From the NCBI RefSeq assembly GCF_040750395.1, contig NZ_JBFLVD010000026.1, forward strand, positions 7,430 through 71,429: DNA of 64,000 nt, given 5' to 3'. Origin of the DNA: Scandinavium sp002470465 (GTDB lineage Bacteria > Pseudomonadota > Gammaproteobacteria > Enterobacterales > Enterobacteriaceae). Below are positions 18,181-26,628 of this stretch, in pieces (the first letter of the stretch is position 1; every line of letters begins with the position of its first letter). Under the pieces are notes generated by a model that made no database searches, was not told the origin of the DNA, and saw only the letters and a program-made list of their open reading frames with translations. Both the position numbers and the translations under genes were made by a program.

Positions 18181-19263
18181 TTATTTACGGCGGTAGCTTT
18201 TCTGGGTGTTATTCACTTTATACAGATAGCGACGTGACTCCGCTGAAGGATGGCGGGTGGTCAGCGTCTGGTAAACATCGCCCGGCGCCATGCTGTTGAT
18301 GATGTTGGCAGCCTGAACCTTATCGTTGGAGAACACGCGCAGCACGCTCCCTGCACCACCATTGTAGGCGGTAATCACCGCATAGCGGCGCGACGTCGGG
18401 TTATCAATACCGTTCAGATAGACGTTGTTCAGCATTGCCAGATAGGCGGTGCCGGTGTCGATATTGCTGGCCGGATCGAACAGGAAGCTGCGGCTTGGCG
18501 TGCCGGATTTCCCCTGCGCCTTGTACACGTCTTTCCCGGCGGTGTGCTGCACGACCTGCATCAGCCCCAGCGCATCGGAATTACTGACCGCATACGGGTT
18601 GAACGAGGACTCGGTCTGCATAATGGCAAGAATGAGCGACTCGTCCACGCCGTATTTGCGCGAAGCCTGGCGCACCATGCCCATATATTTATGCGCACGC
18701 TTATCGAGGTGGTTCGGCACCAGGTTGATCGTCACGCTGTAGATAATGTGCAGCCCGTTTTTGCGGCTTTGCAGACGGTTCTTCAACAACCAGTCGGCAT
18801 AATTGGAAGCTCGCCCCTGCCAGCGAATCGGCTGCCCGGTGTTGTCCACTACCTGGCCGTAGAGGAACGGCTCTTTGGAGATCTGGATGTCGTCGGCGTC
18901 GGAATAGAGATCGACCGAGCCGGGATCGTCGCCCATCAGCAGGGTTTTGACAATGGTCTGGCGCAGACGACCTGCCGGATCGGTGCCCGCGATGGTTTCA
19001 AAGGTAATGGTGCCGGCATCAAAGTTGATGTGGCTACGGGTATAATACTGGTCGGTATACTTGACGTAGTCCTTCGGTCCGGCGACCAGAACCTCGTTGT
19101 ACCCCCAGATATTTTCGATGTTATGGGCAAACTGCCCCATCAGGATGTCAAAACCGTTGGTGTCCTTCACCCAGGCTTCGTTGTAAGGCGTTCCTTTTTT
19201 AGAGCCTGAACACGAAATGAGCAACGGCGCAATCAGGGCTAGCGCTAAATATTTTTTCATCAT
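18181..19263 (-). CDS. mltC: Membrane-bound lytic murein transglycosylase C
   Basis: An outer-membrane lipoprotein that cleaves the MurNAc-GlcNAc bond of peptidoglycan with formation of 1,6-anhydroMurNAc. It is 360 aa. A signal peptide with lipobox LLISC gives an acylated Cys at about residue 18. It has an N-terminal DUF3393-type domain and a C-terminal SLT domain with catalytic Glu in MQTESSFNPYA, then GLMQV and AYNGG. It is the last gene of the mutY-yggX-mltC set and is read after yggX with a gap of about 110 bases. Confidence 0.95.
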   Translation of the reverse strand: MMKKYLALALIAPLLISCSGSKKGTPYNEAWVKDTNGFDILMGQFAHNIENIWGYNEVLVAGPKDYVKYTDQYYTRSHINFDAGTITFETIAGTDPAGRLRQTIVKTLLMGDDPGSVDLYSDADDIQISKEPFLYGQVVDNTGQPIRWQGRASNYADWLLKNRLQSRKNGLHIIYSVTINLVPNHLDKRAHKYMGMVRQASRKYGVDESLILAIMQTESSFNPYAVSNSDALGLMQVVQHTAGKDVYKAQGKSGTPSRSFLFDPASNIDTGTAYLAMLNNVYLNGIDNPTSRRYAVITAYNGGAGSVLRVFSNDKVQAANIINSMAPGDVYQTLTTRHPSAESRRYLYKVNNTQKSYRRK

Positions 19264-19372
19264 TCCGGGAGTGCGTGTTGGCTGTTATGTCATGCCGGGC
19301 GGCGCTATGCGTACCCGGCCTGCTGACGCTGTACGCCCGTGCAACGAAATACCCGGGCAGCCAGTATCATTT

Positions 19373-19648
19373 TTACTGTTTTTCTGGCGGCGTATAGCCT
19401 TCGATGTGAACGTCTTTACCTTCGAAGAGGAAATTCACCATCTCCTGCTCCAGCAGCTTGCGGTGCTCAGGGTTCATCATGCTGAGTTTTTTCTCGTTGA
19501 TGAGCATGGTTTGCTTATGCTGCCACTGGGCCCAGGCTTCTTTCGAAATTTCATTATAGATACGCTTGCCGAGATCGCCCGGATAAAGCTGGAAGTCCTG
19601 GCCTTCAGCCTCGCGCTGCAGGAAGGTACAAAAAATGGTTCTGCTCAT
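19373..19648 (-). CDS. yggX: Fe(II)-trafficking / oxidative-protection protein
   Basis: A 91-aa cytosolic protein of the YggX family, linked in enteric bacteria to iron trafficking and protection of Fe-S clusters. It starts MSRTIFCTFLQREAEGQDF with the conserved N-terminal Cys, and contains RIYNEISKEAWAQW and EQEMVNFLFEG. The start at 19648 gives the E. coli length; 13 upstream codons in frame are not conserved. It lies 25 bases after mutY, whose product contains an Fe-S cluster, and probably shares its transcript. Confidence 0.95.
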   Translation of the reverse strand: MSRTIFCTFLQREAEGQDFQLYPGDLGKRIYNEISKEAWAQWQHKQTMLINEKKLSMMNPEHRKLLEQEMVNFLFEGKDVHIEGYTPPEKQ

Positions 19649-19673
19649 GACTATTCCTCTTGATGACCGTCGC

Positions 19674-20726
19674 TCAGACCAGAGCACCGGTGCGTAACTG
19701 CTGTAACAGGCGCTCTACGGGAGCCGCAAGCCCCACGGAAGGCGGCTGGGCTAAGTTATACCAGAGTGCGCTGCCTTCATCCATGCATCCGGCAACGGAC
19801 TGCACGTGGAGCCACATTGGCACAATATCGAGGTGGAAATGGCTGAAGGTGTGACGGAATGCGGTTTGCTGCATCATCTTACCCGCGTCAATCTGACGCA
19901 CCGTAAGCCATTCGCGCAACGCTTCCTCGGTGGCAAACTGCGGGAAGCAGAACAGGCCGCCCCACAGGCCGCTTGGCGGGCGCTGCAATAACAGCACTTC
20001 ATCTTCGTGCTGCATAATGAGGAAGTACCCCACGCGTTCCGGCAGCGTTTGCTTCGGTTTTTTACCGGGATATTGCGCCCAGCTGTGGCTGACCCAGGCC
20101 TTGCAGCCGCTGTTGAGCGGGCAGAGTTCGCATTTCGGCTTTGAACGGGTGCAGACCATCGCGCCTAAATCCATCATTGCCTGGTTAAAGCGCTCCACGC
20201 CTTTCGCTGGCGTCACGTCTTCGCTGATTTCCCACAGCTTTTTCTCGACGTCTTTCTTACCCGGCCATCCGTCTATGGCGTAGCAGCGGGCGAGCACACG
20301 TTTGACGTTGCCGTCGAGAATAGGGAAGTGTTTACCAAGCGAAAGAGAAAGCACGGCACCGGCGGTTGAACGCCCGACGCCGGGCAAATCGGCTACTTCG
20401 TCAAACGTTTCCGGAAATTTACCGTTGTGCAGCGTAGCGACCTGCTGCGCCGCTTTATGCAGATTGCGGGCGCGGGCGTAGTAGCCAAGGCCGGTCCACA
20501 GGTGCAGCACTTCATCAAGCGGTGCATTGGCGAGATCGGTGACGGTCGGAAAGCGCGCCATAAAGCGCTCAAAATAAGGGATGACGGTAGCAACCTGCGT
20601 TTGTTGCAACATCACCTCGGAGAGCCATACTTTGTACGGCGTTTTCTCTGTTTGCCAGGGGAGGGTTTTACGCCCGTATTTGTCGTACCAGTCCAGCACC
20701 TGGGCTGAAAATTGTGAGGCTTGCAT
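19674..20726 (-). CDS. mutY: Adenine DNA glycosylase
   Basis: Removes adenine mispaired with 8-oxoguanine in the GO repair pathway. It is 350 aa, the E. coli length. It has an HhH-GPD fold with catalytic Glu near SEVMLQQTQV and hairpin LPGVGRSTAGAVL with the Asp in ILDGNVKRVL. The [4Fe-4S] loop is C-x6-C-x2-C-x5-C (CTRSKPKCELCPLNSGC), and a NUDIX-like C-terminal 8-oxoG recognition domain follows. It is divergent from trmB, whose start is about 145 bases away, and is first in a mutY-yggX-mltC unit. Confidence 0.97.
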   Translation of the reverse strand: MQASQFSAQVLDWYDKYGRKTLPWQTEKTPYKVWLSEVMLQQTQVATVIPYFERFMARFPTVTDLANAPLDEVLHLWTGLGYYARARNLHKAAQQVATLHNGKFPETFDEVADLPGVGRSTAGAVLSLSLGKHFPILDGNVKRVLARCYAIDGWPGKKDVEKKLWEISEDVTPAKGVERFNQAMMDLGAMVCTRSKPKCELCPLNSGCKAWVSHSWAQYPGKKPKQTLPERVGYFLIMQHEDEVLLLQRPPSGLWGGLFCFPQFATEEALREWLTVRQIDAGKMMQQTAFRHTFSHFHLDIVPMWLHVQSVAGCMDEGSALWYNLAQPPSVGLAAPVERLLQQLRTGALV

Positions 20727-20869
20727 GGCTACCGATTCACTGTATCAGGGACGCAGATTGCAGCACAGCGACACCGGGCTGTAAACCGGATCTTTCCCAG
20801 GCTTGCATACTTCGTCTGAGTTTGGATAATGCCCGTTTCCCGAACACTCACCAGGTAGACAGATTTTTT

Positions 20870-21589
20870 ATGAACAACGACGTCATTTCACCGGAATTTG
20901 ATGAAAACGGTCGCCCGCTGCGCCGTATTCGTAGCTTTGTCCGCCGTCAGGGCCGTCTGACCAAAGGGCAGCAGCACGCGCTGGACAACTATTGGCCGGT
21001 GATGGGCGTTGAGTTCAGCGAAGCACCTGTCGATTTCGTCGAGCTGTTTGGCCGCGATGCGCCAACCACGCTGGAGATAGGCTTTGGCATGGGCGCTTCG
21101 CTTGTCACCATGGCAAAGGCGAAACCTGAGCAGAACTTCTTAGGTATTGAAGTGCACTCGCCGGGCGTTGGTGCCTGCCTGGCTTCGGCCCACGAAGAGG
21201 GCGTGGATAACCTGCGCGTGATGTGTCATGACGCGGTCGAAGTGCTGCACAAAATGATTCCTGACAATTCTTTAACCATGGTTCAGCTCTTTTTCCCTGA
21301 CCCATGGCATAAAGCACGTCATAATAAACGCCGTATCGTTCAGGCACCTTTTGCGGAGCTGGTAAAAAGCAAACTGAAGCTCGGCGGCGTCTTCCATATG
21401 GCGACCGACTGGGAAGCCTATGCGGAGCACATGCTGGAAGTGATGTCGTCGCTCGACGGGTATAAAAATCTCTCCGAAAGCAACGACTACGTACCGCGTC
21501 CGGAATCACGTCCGGTAACCAAATTTGAACAGCGTGGCCATCGTCTTGGTCACGGCGTATGGGACTTAATGTTCGAGAGGGTGAAATAA
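20870..21589 (+). CDS. trmB: tRNA (guanine-N7)-methyltransferase
   Basis: SAM-dependent enzyme that makes m7G46 in tRNA. It is 239 aa from ATG 20870, the E. coli length; the open frame runs 52 codons further upstream without similarity. The SAM site is LEIGFGMG, and the family signature FFPDPWHKARHNKRRI follows in the middle. The C-terminal TKFEQRGHRLGHGVWDL is typical. The stop overlaps the yggL start by one base (TAATG), so the two are coupled. Confidence 0.96.
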   Translation: MNNDVISPEFDENGRPLRRIRSFVRRQGRLTKGQQHALDNYWPVMGVEFSEAPVDFVELFGRDAPTTLEIGFGMGASLVTMAKAKPEQNFLGIEVHSPGVGACLASAHEEGVDNLRVMCHDAVEVLHKMIPDNSLTMVQLFFPDPWHKARHNKRRIVQAPFAELVKSKLKLGGVFHMATDWEAYAEHMLEVMSSLDGYKNLSESNDYVPRPESRPVTKFEQRGHRLGHGVWDLMFERVK

Positions 21590-21915
21590 TGGCGAAGAAC
21601 CGTAGCCGTCGTCTGCGTAAGAAAATGCACATCGACGAATTCCAGGAAGTGGGCTTTTCCATCGCGTGGCGTTTCCCGGAAGGCACTGACGTTGAGCAGA
21701 TTGACAAAACCGTCGATCAGTTCATTGACGAAGTAATTGAGCCAAACAAGCTGGCCTTTGACGGCAGCGGCTATCTGGCATGGGAAGGGCTGGTGTGCCT
21801 GCAAGAGACGGGCAAATGCACCGAAGAGCATCAGGCTATCGTGCGTAAATGGCTGGAAGCCAAAAAACTCGAAGAGGTACGCACCAGCGAACTTTTCGAC
21901 GTTTGGTGGGACTAA
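21589..21915 (+). CDS. yggL: YggL family protein (50S ribosome-associated, DUF469)
   Basis: A 108-aa basic-to-acidic small protein beginning MAKNRSRRLRKKMHIDEFQE, essentially the E. coli YggL sequence and length. The family associates with the 50S ribosomal subunit. It is translationally coupled to trmB by a TAATG overlap, which sets the start. A strong terminator follows at 21927. Confidence 0.95.
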   Translation: MAKNRSRRLRKKMHIDEFQEVGFSIAWRFPEGTDVEQIDKTVDQFIDEVIEPNKLAFDGSGYLAWEGLVCLQETGKCTEEHQAIVRKWLEAKKLEEVRTSELFDVWWD

Positions 21916-21926
21916 ACAACCATAAG

Positions 21927-21952
21927 GGGCCAGCAATCGCTGGCCCGTTTTG
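21927..21952 (+). terminator. Terminator after yggL
   Basis: GGGCCAGC, AATC and GCTGGCCC form a perfect eight-pair stem followed by GTTTTGTCTT, 11 bases after the yggL stop. yggN starts just beyond. Confidence 0.8.
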
Positions 21953-21969
21953 TCTTTACAGGAGTTTCT

Positions 21970-22689
21970 ATGATGCGCAAAACGCTGCTGGCAGCGGCCC
22001 TTACCGTCACCGCCTTTGCCGCTCAGGCAGATTATCAGTGCAGCGTGACCCCGAAGGATGACGTGATCCTCAGCCCGCAAACCGTGCAGGTGAAAGGGGA
22101 GAACGGCAATCTGGTGATTACACCGGATGGCAACGTGATGTTTAACGGCAAGCAGTACACCCTGAGCGCAGCCCAGCGCGAACAGGCGAAAGATTACCAG
22201 TCCGACCTGCGCAACGCGCTACCGTGGATTGACGAAGGTGCCCGCTCCCGCGTAGATAAAAGCCGTGCCGCGCTGGATAAGATCATCACCGAACAGGTGG
22301 GCGCCAGCAGCAACATGCATGGTCGTCTGACCAAGCTGGATGCGCAACTGAAAGAGCAGATGAACCGCATCATCGAACATCGAACTGATGGCCTGACGTT
22401 CCACTACAAAGGCATCGATCAGGTGCGCGCCGACGGCCAGCAACTGGTGAATCAGGCCATGGGTGGCCTGCTGCAGGACAGCATCAATGAAATGGGCGCT
22501 AAAGCGGTGACAAAAGGTGGCGGTAATCCGCTTCAGGGGATCTTAGGCAGCATGGGCGGCCTGCAGTCCGCGGTTCAGGACGAATGGAAAAACCAGGAAG
22601 CTGATTTCCAGAAATTCGGCAAAGACGTGTGCAGCCGGGTGGTGTCACTGGAAGAAAGCCGTAAAGCGCTGGTGGGATCGTTGAAGTAA
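21970..22689 (+). CDS. yggN: YggN family periplasmic protein (DUF2884)
   Basis: A 239-aa exported protein with a cleavable signal peptide (MMRKTLLAAALTVTAFAAQA) and two widely spaced Cys residues, near the N-terminus (YQCSVTP) and C-terminus (DVCSRV), that could form a disulfide. The middle is helical and Gln/Lys rich. Its length matches E. coli YggN; the function is unknown. AGGAG precedes the ATG. In E. coli ansB and yggM follow here; in this genome repeats and a DUF559 gene follow. Confidence 0.92.
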   Translation: MMRKTLLAAALTVTAFAAQADYQCSVTPKDDVILSPQTVQVKGENGNLVITPDGNVMFNGKQYTLSAAQREQAKDYQSDLRNALPWIDEGARSRVDKSRAALDKIITEQVGASSNMHGRLTKLDAQLKEQMNRIIEHRTDGLTFHYKGIDQVRADGQQLVNQAMGGLLQDSINEMGAKAVTKGGGNPLQGILGSMGGLQSAVQDEWKNQEADFQKFGKDVCSRVVSLEESRKALVGSLK

Positions 22690-22698
22690 GACGTTTGT

Positions 22699-22910
22699 GC
22701 CAGCCCCTCTCCCAAAGGGAGAGGGAGAAAACTAAATCTGGCCCCGTACAGTTCCCTTTCCCTTTGGTAGAGGGGTAGGGAGAGGGTGAAAACCAAATCC
22801 GACACCGAACAATCCCCTCTCTCCTCTAAAGGGGATCAGGAAGAAAACTAAATCCGGTTCCAAACAGTTCCCTCTCCCTTTGGGAGAGGGTCAGGGAGAG
22901 GGCGTCTCAG
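22699..22910. repeat. Array of four palindromic repeat units
   Basis: Four imperfect direct units of about 50-60 bases. Each starts with a CCCTCTCCC-x-GGGAGAGGG-like palindrome (CCCTCTCCCAAAGGGAGAGG in unit 1) and continues with AGAAAACTAAATC-type sequence ending near ACAGTT/AACAAT. Units begin at about 22,703, 22,751, 22,813 and 22,869. The last overlaps the 3' end of the DUF559 gene. A shorter relative of the palindrome is at 28849-28872. The structure is reminiscent of small non-autonomous palindromic elements. Confidence 0.75.
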
Positions 22911-23229
22911 AAGTGAGATGTTCGAGAATACTCATCAAAACGGCCTCCTCATTCATCCGGAATTCATTGTTCCAGAATCGAAGAACCCGCCAACCACGGG
23001 CACTTAAATATGCCGTTCTTTTAGCATCATTCCCTGCATCATCAGCATGCTGACCGCCATCCAGTTCAACGATCAACCTTCCACGAAAGCAGGCAAAATC
23101 TGCAATGTAAGGGCCAACAGGCATTTGCCGTTTGAACTTGTATCCGTAAAAGCGTTTCGCCCTCAACAAATACCACAAACGGTTTTCTTCTGATGTTTGA
23201 TGGCTACGGAGATATTTATGATTTTCCAT
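22891..23229 (-). CDS. DUF559 (Vsr-like endonuclease fold) protein
   Basis: A 112-aa protein of the DUF559 family, which has a PD-(D/E)XK, very-short-patch-repair-like fold. Visible family segments are RLWYLLRAKRFYGYKFKRQ, PYIADFAC, IVELDGGQHA and GWRVLRFWNNE; the Asp, Glu and Gln-His residues are those expected at the metal site. The biological role of the family is unknown. The gene lies next to a palindromic repeat array in place of ansB-yggM, and its 3' end runs into the last repeat unit. It is frequently found as a mobile or accessory gene in Enterobacter-type genomes. Confidence 0.85.
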   Translation of the reverse strand: MENHKYLRSHQTSEENRLWYLLRAKRFYGYKFKRQMPVGPYIADFACFRGRLIVELDGGQHADDAGNDAKRTAYLSARGWRVLRFWNNEFRMNEEAVLMSILEHLTSETPSP

Positions 23230-23300
23230 CCCCCAATCCTGCCAGCAAAAATCAAAGCCGTCAGAATGGGGGCGGAAAACTGGAAGCGTGCTTCCAGACT

Positions 23301-24437
23301 TTATTCGGCGAGGAACAGCTCAAGAAGAGAGTTGAGGAACAGCTTGCCGTGTTCCGTAATCTGCCAGTGCGTTTCACTCTCGGTGAGATAATTTTGCGCC
23401 AGCGCTTCGTCGAGCTGCGGGCGTATGACTGATTCAGAAAGACCGGTAAACGCGGCGAACTCAGCGCGAGGCGCGGCTTCCAGCAGGCGGAAGCGGTTCA
23501 TGAAGAACTCGAACGGTTTATCCGCTGCTTCCACATCGTGCTGGCGTTCAAGATATCGACCTTCCATAAATCCGCGCGGGTGGCGGGTTTTAGCCGTGCG
23601 CAGAATGCGCCCGTCCGGGAAGGTGATTTTGCCGTGCGCGCCGCAGCCGATGCCGAGGTAATCGCCAAAGCGCCAGTAGTTCAGGTTGTGCTGACACTGA
23701 TAGCCCGGTTTTGCATAGGCCGAGGTTTCATACTGCTGATAGCCCGCAGCGCTCAGCAGTTTATGGCCCTGCTCAAAGATATCCCACAGTGCGTCGTCGT
23801 CCGGCAGCTTCGGCGGACGCGAGCCGAACAGCGTGTTGGGCTCAATGGTGAGCTGATACCACGACAGATGCGGCGGGTTAAGCTCGATCGCCTGGCGCAA
23901 ATCGTCCAGCGCCTCTTCCAGCGACTGGTCCGGCAGACCGTGCATTAAATCGAGGTTGAAGCTGCGCAGATTCAAACTGGTGGCCAGATGTGCGGCGCGC
24001 TTCGCTTCGCCAGCGTCATGAATACGGCCCAGGCGCTTGAGCTTCGGCTCGCTGAAGCTTTGGACGCCAATCGAAATACGGTTCACGCTTGCGCGCTGAT
24101 AGTCCACGAAACGATCGGCTTCGACCGTGCCAGGGTTCGCTTCCATGGTGATTTCAGCGTCCGCCGCCAGGTTCAGCCGGGCACGCACTCCATTGAGTAA
24201 GGTTTGCATTGCCGGGCCTGAAATCAGGCTCGGCGTACCGCCGCCGATAAATATCGTTTTGACATCTCGTCCCTGCGCGTACGGCACGTCGGCATCCAGA
24301 TCGGCAAGCAAATGCTGCACGTAATCGTCGTGCGGCACTTCGCCCTTCAGCGCGTGCGAATTGAAATCGCAGTACGGGCATTTCTGCACGCACCAGGGAA
24401 TGTGAATGTAAAGGCTGAGCGGCGGGAGTACGGACAT
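23301..24437 (-). CDS. hemW: Heme chaperone HemW
   Basis: A 378-aa radical-SAM family protein, homologous to HemN but acting as a heme-binding chaperone rather than a coproporphyrinogen oxidase. The cluster motif is C-x3-C-x2-C (WCVQKCPYCDF, about residues 16-23), followed by FIGGGTPSL and the HemN C-terminal domain. Length equals E. coli HemW. Its ATG shares one base with the rdgB stop, so it is last in the yggS-yggT-yggU-rdgB-hemW operon. Confidence 0.95.
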   Translation of the reverse strand: MSVLPPLSLYIHIPWCVQKCPYCDFNSHALKGEVPHDDYVQHLLADLDADVPYAQGRDVKTIFIGGGTPSLISGPAMQTLLNGVRARLNLAADAEITMEANPGTVEADRFVDYQRASVNRISIGVQSFSEPKLKRLGRIHDAGEAKRAAHLATSLNLRSFNLDLMHGLPDQSLEEALDDLRQAIELNPPHLSWYQLTIEPNTLFGSRPPKLPDDDALWDIFEQGHKLLSAAGYQQYETSAYAKPGYQCQHNLNYWRFGDYLGIGCGAHGKITFPDGRILRTAKTRHPRGFMEGRYLERQHDVEAADKPFEFFMNRFRLLEAAPRAEFAAFTGLSESVIRPQLDEALAQNYLTESETHWQITEHGKLFLNSLLELFLAE

Positions 24438-25024
24438 TAACGCAAGGCTTCCAGTAACAGTTTCAGCGCCTGCCCACGGTGGGAGACGGCAATTTTTTCT
24501 TCACGGCTAAGCTCTGCCGCCGTTTTACCGGCATCAGGAACAAAGAAAATCGGATCGTAGCCGAAGCCACCGTTGCCCGCGGCTGCGCGGGTAATCACGC
24601 CCGGCCAGCTGCCGTGGCACACCAGCGGCGTTGGGTCATCTGCATGACGCATATACACCAGCACGCAGTGGAACTGGGCCTGGCGTTTATCGTCGGGTAC
24701 GTCTTTCAGCGTATGAAGAAGTTTCTCCAGATTCTGCTGGTCTGTTGCATCCTCGCCGGAATAACGTGCGGAATAGATGCCCGGGGCGCCGCCCAGTACG
24801 TCAACAGCCAGGCCAGAGTCATCCGCAATCGCCGGTAAACCGGTGACTTTCGCGGCATGGCGCGCTTTCAGAATCGCGTTCTCAATAAACGTCAGGCCCG
24901 TCTCTTCAACGGACTCCACGTTCAGCTCGGTCTGAGCGACCACGTCGAGACCAAAATCGTTTAGCAGCGACGCGAGCTCGCGCACTTTACCGGCGTTACC
25001 GGTCGCCAGAACTACTTTTTGCAT
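24437..25024 (-). CDS. rdgB: XTP/dITP diphosphatase
   Basis: House-cleaning nucleotidase that hydrolyses dITP, XTP and related non-canonical purine nucleotides, preventing their incorporation. It is 195 aa. Ham1 family motifs are TGNAGKVREL at the N-terminus, the metal-binding Asp in ADDSGLAVD, and GFGYDPIF and SHRGQAL near the C-terminus. It overlaps yggU upstream by 13 bases and hemW downstream by one base. Confidence 0.96.
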   Translation of the reverse strand: MQKVVLATGNAGKVRELASLLNDFGLDVVAQTELNVESVEETGLTFIENAILKARHAAKVTGLPAIADDSGLAVDVLGGAPGIYSARYSGEDATDQQNLEKLLHTLKDVPDDKRQAQFHCVLVYMRHADDPTPLVCHGSWPGVITRAAAGNGGFGYDPIFFVPDAGKTAAELSREEKIAVSHRGQALKLLLEALR

Positions 25025-25323
25025 GGGATGTCCTGCGTGAGGAGCGCTTCAACGCCCGAAGGGATGTGTTGCGGTTGAATGATTTTTACCTGCTTGTGAC
25101 GGCCAAGTTCGCCTTTCTCAATTATCACCTGACTTTTCGCCACGCGAAACTGTTTGGCGAGAAATTTTACTAAGTGGGCATTGGCCTGACCGTCCACCGG
25201 CGGGGCAGTGATGGCGACTTTAAGTTCGTCGCCATGTTCGCCCACAATGCTGTCACGGCTGGCTTTAGGCTGAATGTACAGCCGTAAAACCAGCCCGTTT
25301 TCGCGCTGTTCAACAGCACTCAT
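25012..25323 (-). CDS. yggU: YggU family protein (DUF167)
   Basis: A small cytosolic DUF167 protein of unknown function, with LRLYIQPKASRD, PPVDGQAN and EKGELGRHKQV. The start at 25323 is preferred because its ATG overlaps the yggT stop (ATGA); an alternative in-frame ATG lies four codons upstream at 25335. With 103 residues it is slightly longer at the C-terminus than E. coli YggU and overlaps rdgB. Confidence 0.92.
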   Translation of the reverse strand: MSAVEQRENGLVLRLYIQPKASRDSIVGEHGDELKVAITAPPVDGQANAHLVKFLAKQFRVAKSQVIIEKGELGRHKQVKIIQPQHIPSGVEALLTQDIPCKK

Positions 25324-25886
25324 AGCGCCATCCACAGCCCCGGCAGCAGCATATTCCCGGTCGCCTGCAGAAGTTCGGTGATACCCATATTCGCCACGTA
25401 CAGCAGCAGAACGAGGATCATCGGTGAGAAATCAATGCCGCCCATGGAAGGCAGCATGCTGCGGATTGGGCGCAGCAGCGGGTCGGCGAGCTGCATTAAT
25501 ACAAACTCAACCGGGCTGCGGCCACGGCTGACCCAGCTCATGATGGCCATCAGCATCAGCACCCAGAAAATCAGCAGACCGATGGTTTTCACGAGGATCA
25601 GCACCGCAGCAATCCAGATAATCGGCTGGAAGGTGATGACCATAAACAGCACGATGGCCTTCAGCACGCAAAGGACAAAAGCGACCAGCAGAGAGGAGCT
25701 ATCGAGCGGCCCCATCGCGGGAATCACGCGGCGCAGCGGTCCGACAATCGGCTGAGTGGCTTTCACCACGAACTGCGAAAACGGGTTGTAAAAATCACAG
25801 CGGGCCCACTGCATCCAGACGCGAAGCAGCATCACCATGGTGTAAAGCTCAATCACCGTCGAAAGCAGGAAAGTCAACGTCTTCAT
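25320..25886 (-). CDS. yggT: YggT family membrane protein
   Basis: A 188-aa inner-membrane protein with two copies of the YGGT repeat, each giving two hydrophobic segments. The repeated core resembles DPLLRPIRSMLPSMGGIDFSPMI (second copy) and QPIVGPLRRVIPAMGPLDSS (first copy). The family has been linked to osmotic tolerance and sits in the same operon as yggS in many bacteria. It starts 22 bases after yggS and overlaps yggU. Confidence 0.94.
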   Translation of the reverse strand: MKTLTFLLSTVIELYTMVMLLRVWMQWARCDFYNPFSQFVVKATQPIVGPLRRVIPAMGPLDSSSLLVAFVLCVLKAIVLFMVITFQPIIWIAAVLILVKTIGLLIFWVLMLMAIMSWVSRGRSPVEFVLMQLADPLLRPIRSMLPSMGGIDFSPMILVLLLYVANMGITELLQATGNMLLPGLWMAL

Positions 25887-25908
25887 GGCGTTCCTCAGTT
25901 TTCCTTAT

Positions 25909-26613
25909 TTATTGTTGTGTGTAATTGCGCGCGCCAAAAATGGCGGTACCGATGCGCACCATTGTGCTACCCGCCGCAATGGCGGCTTCCATATCGTCCG
26001 ACATGCCCAGAGAGAGCGTGTCCACGGTCGGATAGTGTGTTTTCAGCCGGGCAAATGCTACCGCCATTTGTTGGGCGACCGCAAACTGCCTTACATATTC
26101 TGACTCAGGCGCAGGAATGGCCATCAGGCCGCGCAGGCAGAGGCCGGGTAAGGCGGCTACGGCTTGCGCCAGCGCGCCCACTTCTTCCGGCGCAATTCCT
26201 GATTTGCTTGTCTCATCGCTGATGTTGACCTGAATCAGCACGTTCAGCGGCGGCAGATGAGCAGGGCGCTGTTCGCTCAGTCGGCTGGCAATTTTCAGGC
26301 GATCGACGGTATGACACCAGTCGAAGTGCTCTGCCACCAGACGGCTCTTATTCGACTGTAATGGGCCAATAAAATGCCACTGCAGGTCGTTTTGCCCCGC
26401 CTCCTGAAAATAGCGGATCTTTTCGACCCCTTCCTGAACGTAGTTTTCGCCAAAGGCGCGCTGACCCGCTTTGATGGCTTCTTCGATGGCGCTCGCAGGT
26501 TTGGTTTTGCTCACTGCAAGCAACGTCACTTCTTCTGGAGCACGGCCGCAAAGGGCGACAGCGGCTGAGATTTTGTCCCTGACCTGTGCCAGGTTATGCG
26601 CAATGTCGTTCAT
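25909..26613 (-). CDS. yggS: Pyridoxal phosphate homeostasis protein
   Basis: PLP-binding protein of the YggS/PROSC family that affects vitamin B6 and amino-acid homeostasis and has no known catalytic activity. It is 234 aa from ATG 26613 (MNDIAHNLAQ), the E. coli length; 18 upstream codons are not conserved. The PLP Lys lies in LAVSKTKPA. FGENYVQE, HFIGPLQSNK and LSMGMSDD-like segments are present. It starts only 15 bases from the divergent yggR start, so each promoter must lie in or across the other gene. Confidence 0.95.
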   Translation of the reverse strand: MNDIAHNLAQVRDKISAAVALCGRAPEEVTLLAVSKTKPASAIEEAIKAGQRAFGENYVQEGVEKIRYFQEAGQNDLQWHFIGPLQSNKSRLVAEHFDWCHTVDRLKIASRLSEQRPAHLPPLNVLIQVNISDETSKSGIAPEEVGALAQAVAALPGLCLRGLMAIPAPESEYVRQFAVAQQMAVAFARLKTHYPTVDTLSLGMSDDMEAAIAAGSTMVRIGTAIFGARNYTQQ

Positions 26614-26628
26614 TTTCAGGATGATGAT

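Noticed and set aside
22699..22910. Possible CRISPR array from the repeated palindromes
   Set aside because: Units are imperfect, contiguous and without unique spacers of constant size, and no cas genes are near.
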